DNA of 6,423 bases, from positions 1 through 6,423 of the forward strand of contig JAOZUU010000173.1 of the NCBI GenBank assembly GCA_029938515.1. The letters are read 5' to 3'. Of this stretch, positions 5,582 to 6,423 are shown in pieces. The translations under genes were made by a program, and so were the position numbers. Under the pieces are notes generated by a model, which saw only the letters and a list, made by a program, of their open reading frames with translations, was not told the origin of the DNA and ran no database searches. The number at the start of each line of letters is the position of its first letter. Position 1 is the first letter of the stretch. Source of the stretch: Desulfobacterales bacterium (GTDB taxonomy: Bacteria > Desulfobacterota > Desulfobacteria > Desulfobacterales > QNYZ01).

Positions 5582-6423
5582 TTGTAACTCCTCTGGGTTA
5601 GGGGGACATGTTCGAAATTAAGCGGCTCGATATGTTGTTCGGGAGGTTGATCCGTGCCCTGGTATTCCCAGGCCGCCACGTGGCAGAAGTTTTCGTCATC
5701 CCGCAGGGCCTCGTTCTCCTCGGTCTGGTAGGCCTCGTTGAAGTGGCCGCCGCAGGATTCCTGACGCGCTTGGGTGTCGAGGATCATCAGTTCGGCAAAT
5801 TCGAGGAAATCGGCCACACGTCCGGCCCGTTCCAGGCTCTGGTTGAAATCATTCGTTTGACCGGGCACCCGTACGTTTTCCCAGAACTCGCCGCGAAGTT
5901 CCTGAATCATCTTCTTTGCCTTGGCCAGCCCTTCATTGTTACGGGACATGCCGCAATAGTCCCACATGATCAATCCGAGTTGACGGTGAAAATCGTCCAC
6001 CGTGCGCCGACCGTTGATCGTCAGAAATTTACGAACCCGTTGTTTTGCTTCCTGGACGGCTTCGTTAAAGGCCGGATGGCCGGTGGTGATGTCTTCCAGC
6101 TCGGTGCCGGCCAGATATCCGCCAATGGTGTAAGGCAGAACAAAGTAGCCGTCAGCCAATCCCTGCATCAAGGCGCTGGCCCCGAGACGATTGGCCCCAT
6201 GGTCGGAAAAATTGGCTTCCCCCATGACAAACAGGCCATCGATGGTGCTCATTAAATTGTAATCCACCCATAACCCTCCCATGGTATAATGGACCGCCGG
6301 ATAGATCATCATCGGCTGTTCGTAGGGTGATTGAGCGGTAATTTTCGCATACATATCAAACAGGTTGCCGTATTTTTTCGCGATTGCATCCCGTCCGTCC
6401 CGCTTTATGGCGTCGGCGAAATC
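5578..6423 (-). CDS. sdhA: Succinate dehydrogenase / fumarate reductase flavoprotein subunit, C-terminal part (5' end cut by window edge)
   Basis: The frame is open from the right edge to the TGA at 5580-5578, giving 281 residues of a protein normally about 630-640 long; the N-terminal half with most of the FAD-binding fold and the start codon lies outside. Numbering from the edge, the fragment starts in the capping region ([20 protein letters not shown]). It then shows the active-site segment PAVH45YTMGG, the FAD-contacting GE69AN, and H75GANR79LGAS; H45 and R79 correspond to the substrate-binding His and catalytic-region Arg of the family. The C-terminal helical domain carries [14 protein letters not shown], then [22 protein letters not shown] and the terminal LTQRSYK, wording typical of the Bacteroidetes/deltaproteobacterial SdhA-FrdA lineage. 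An internal Met at 6354 is not the start. sdhB follows with a 4-base overlap; the membrane anchor gene is probably upstream, off the window. Confidence 0.96.
   Translation of the reverse strand, partial: DFADAIKRDGRDAIAKKYGNLFDMYAKITAQSPYEQPMMIYPAVHYTMGGLWVDYNLMSTIDGLFVMGEANFSDHGANRLGASALMQGLADGYFVLPYTIGGYLAGTELEDITTGHPAFNEAVQEAKQRVRKFLTINGRRTVDDFHRQLGLIMWDYCGMSRNNEGLAKAKKMIQELRGEFWENVRVPGQTNDFNQSLERAGRVADFLEFAELMILDTQARQESCGGHFNEAYQTEENEALRDDENFCHVAAWEYQGTDQPPEQHIEPLNFEHVPLTQRSYK
5588..5594 (-). promoter_or_regulatory. Shine-Dalgarno AGAGGAG of sdhB
   Basis: On the minus strand AGAGGAG lies six bases before the GTG start of sdhB, inside the last codons of sdhA. It supports the GTG start and translational coupling of sdhA and sdhB. 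Confidence 0.75.

Noticed and set aside
5608..6255. A 215-codon open frame on the plus strand opposite sdhA
   Set aside because: It lies wholly antisense to strongly recognisable sdhA coding sequence, has no family-like motifs, and is explained by the codon bias of the opposite strand.

Overview
The window looks like ordinary chromosome from a Gram-negative, mid-GC, anaerobic or respiratory deltaproteobacterium, perhaps a sulfate reducer of the Desulfobacterales type. That placement is an inference from three things: the SdhA/SdhB lineage, a MenA-like prenyltransferase, and a PAS histidine kinase with a style of cysteine cluster I associate with this group. No sequence search was possible. 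There are no mobile elements, CRISPR arrays, tRNAs or rRNAs.

Layout from left to right. (1) 1-820, minus strand: the N-terminal 273 residues of a membrane-bound PAS histidine kinase, cut by the left edge before its ATPase domain. (2) 821-1053: a short divergent intergenic region. (3) 1054-1959, plus: a UbiA-superfamily (MenA-like) prenyltransferase. (4) 2054-2674, minus: an unrecognised lipoprotein with a Gly/Tyr-rich tract. Its start is fixed by a perfect Shine-Dalgarno and a near-consensus sigma70 promoter. (5) 2860-3639, plus: a glutamate-racemase (MurI) family protein whose second catalytic motif is rewritten. (6) 3640-4740, minus: an MscS-type mechanosensitive channel that meets the racemase gene tail to tail with no gap. 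(7) 4814-5581 and 5578-6423, minus: sdhB and the C-terminal part of sdhA, translationally coupled through a 4-base GTGA overlap. sdhA is cut by the right edge.

How the genes may work together: SdhAB are the soluble, catalytic subunits of succinate:quinone oxidoreductase (or fumarate reductase). The membrane anchor must lie elsewhere, most likely upstream of sdhA beyond the right edge. The prenyltransferase plausibly makes the menaquinone such a complex uses, but the two genes are not in one operon. mscS follows sdhB on the same strand after 73 bases, and a terminator-like hairpin sits in the last codons of sdhB, so the two may be only partly co-transcribed. I found no clearly novel multi-gene system. 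The most interesting single observation is the non-canonical active site of the MurI-like protein.
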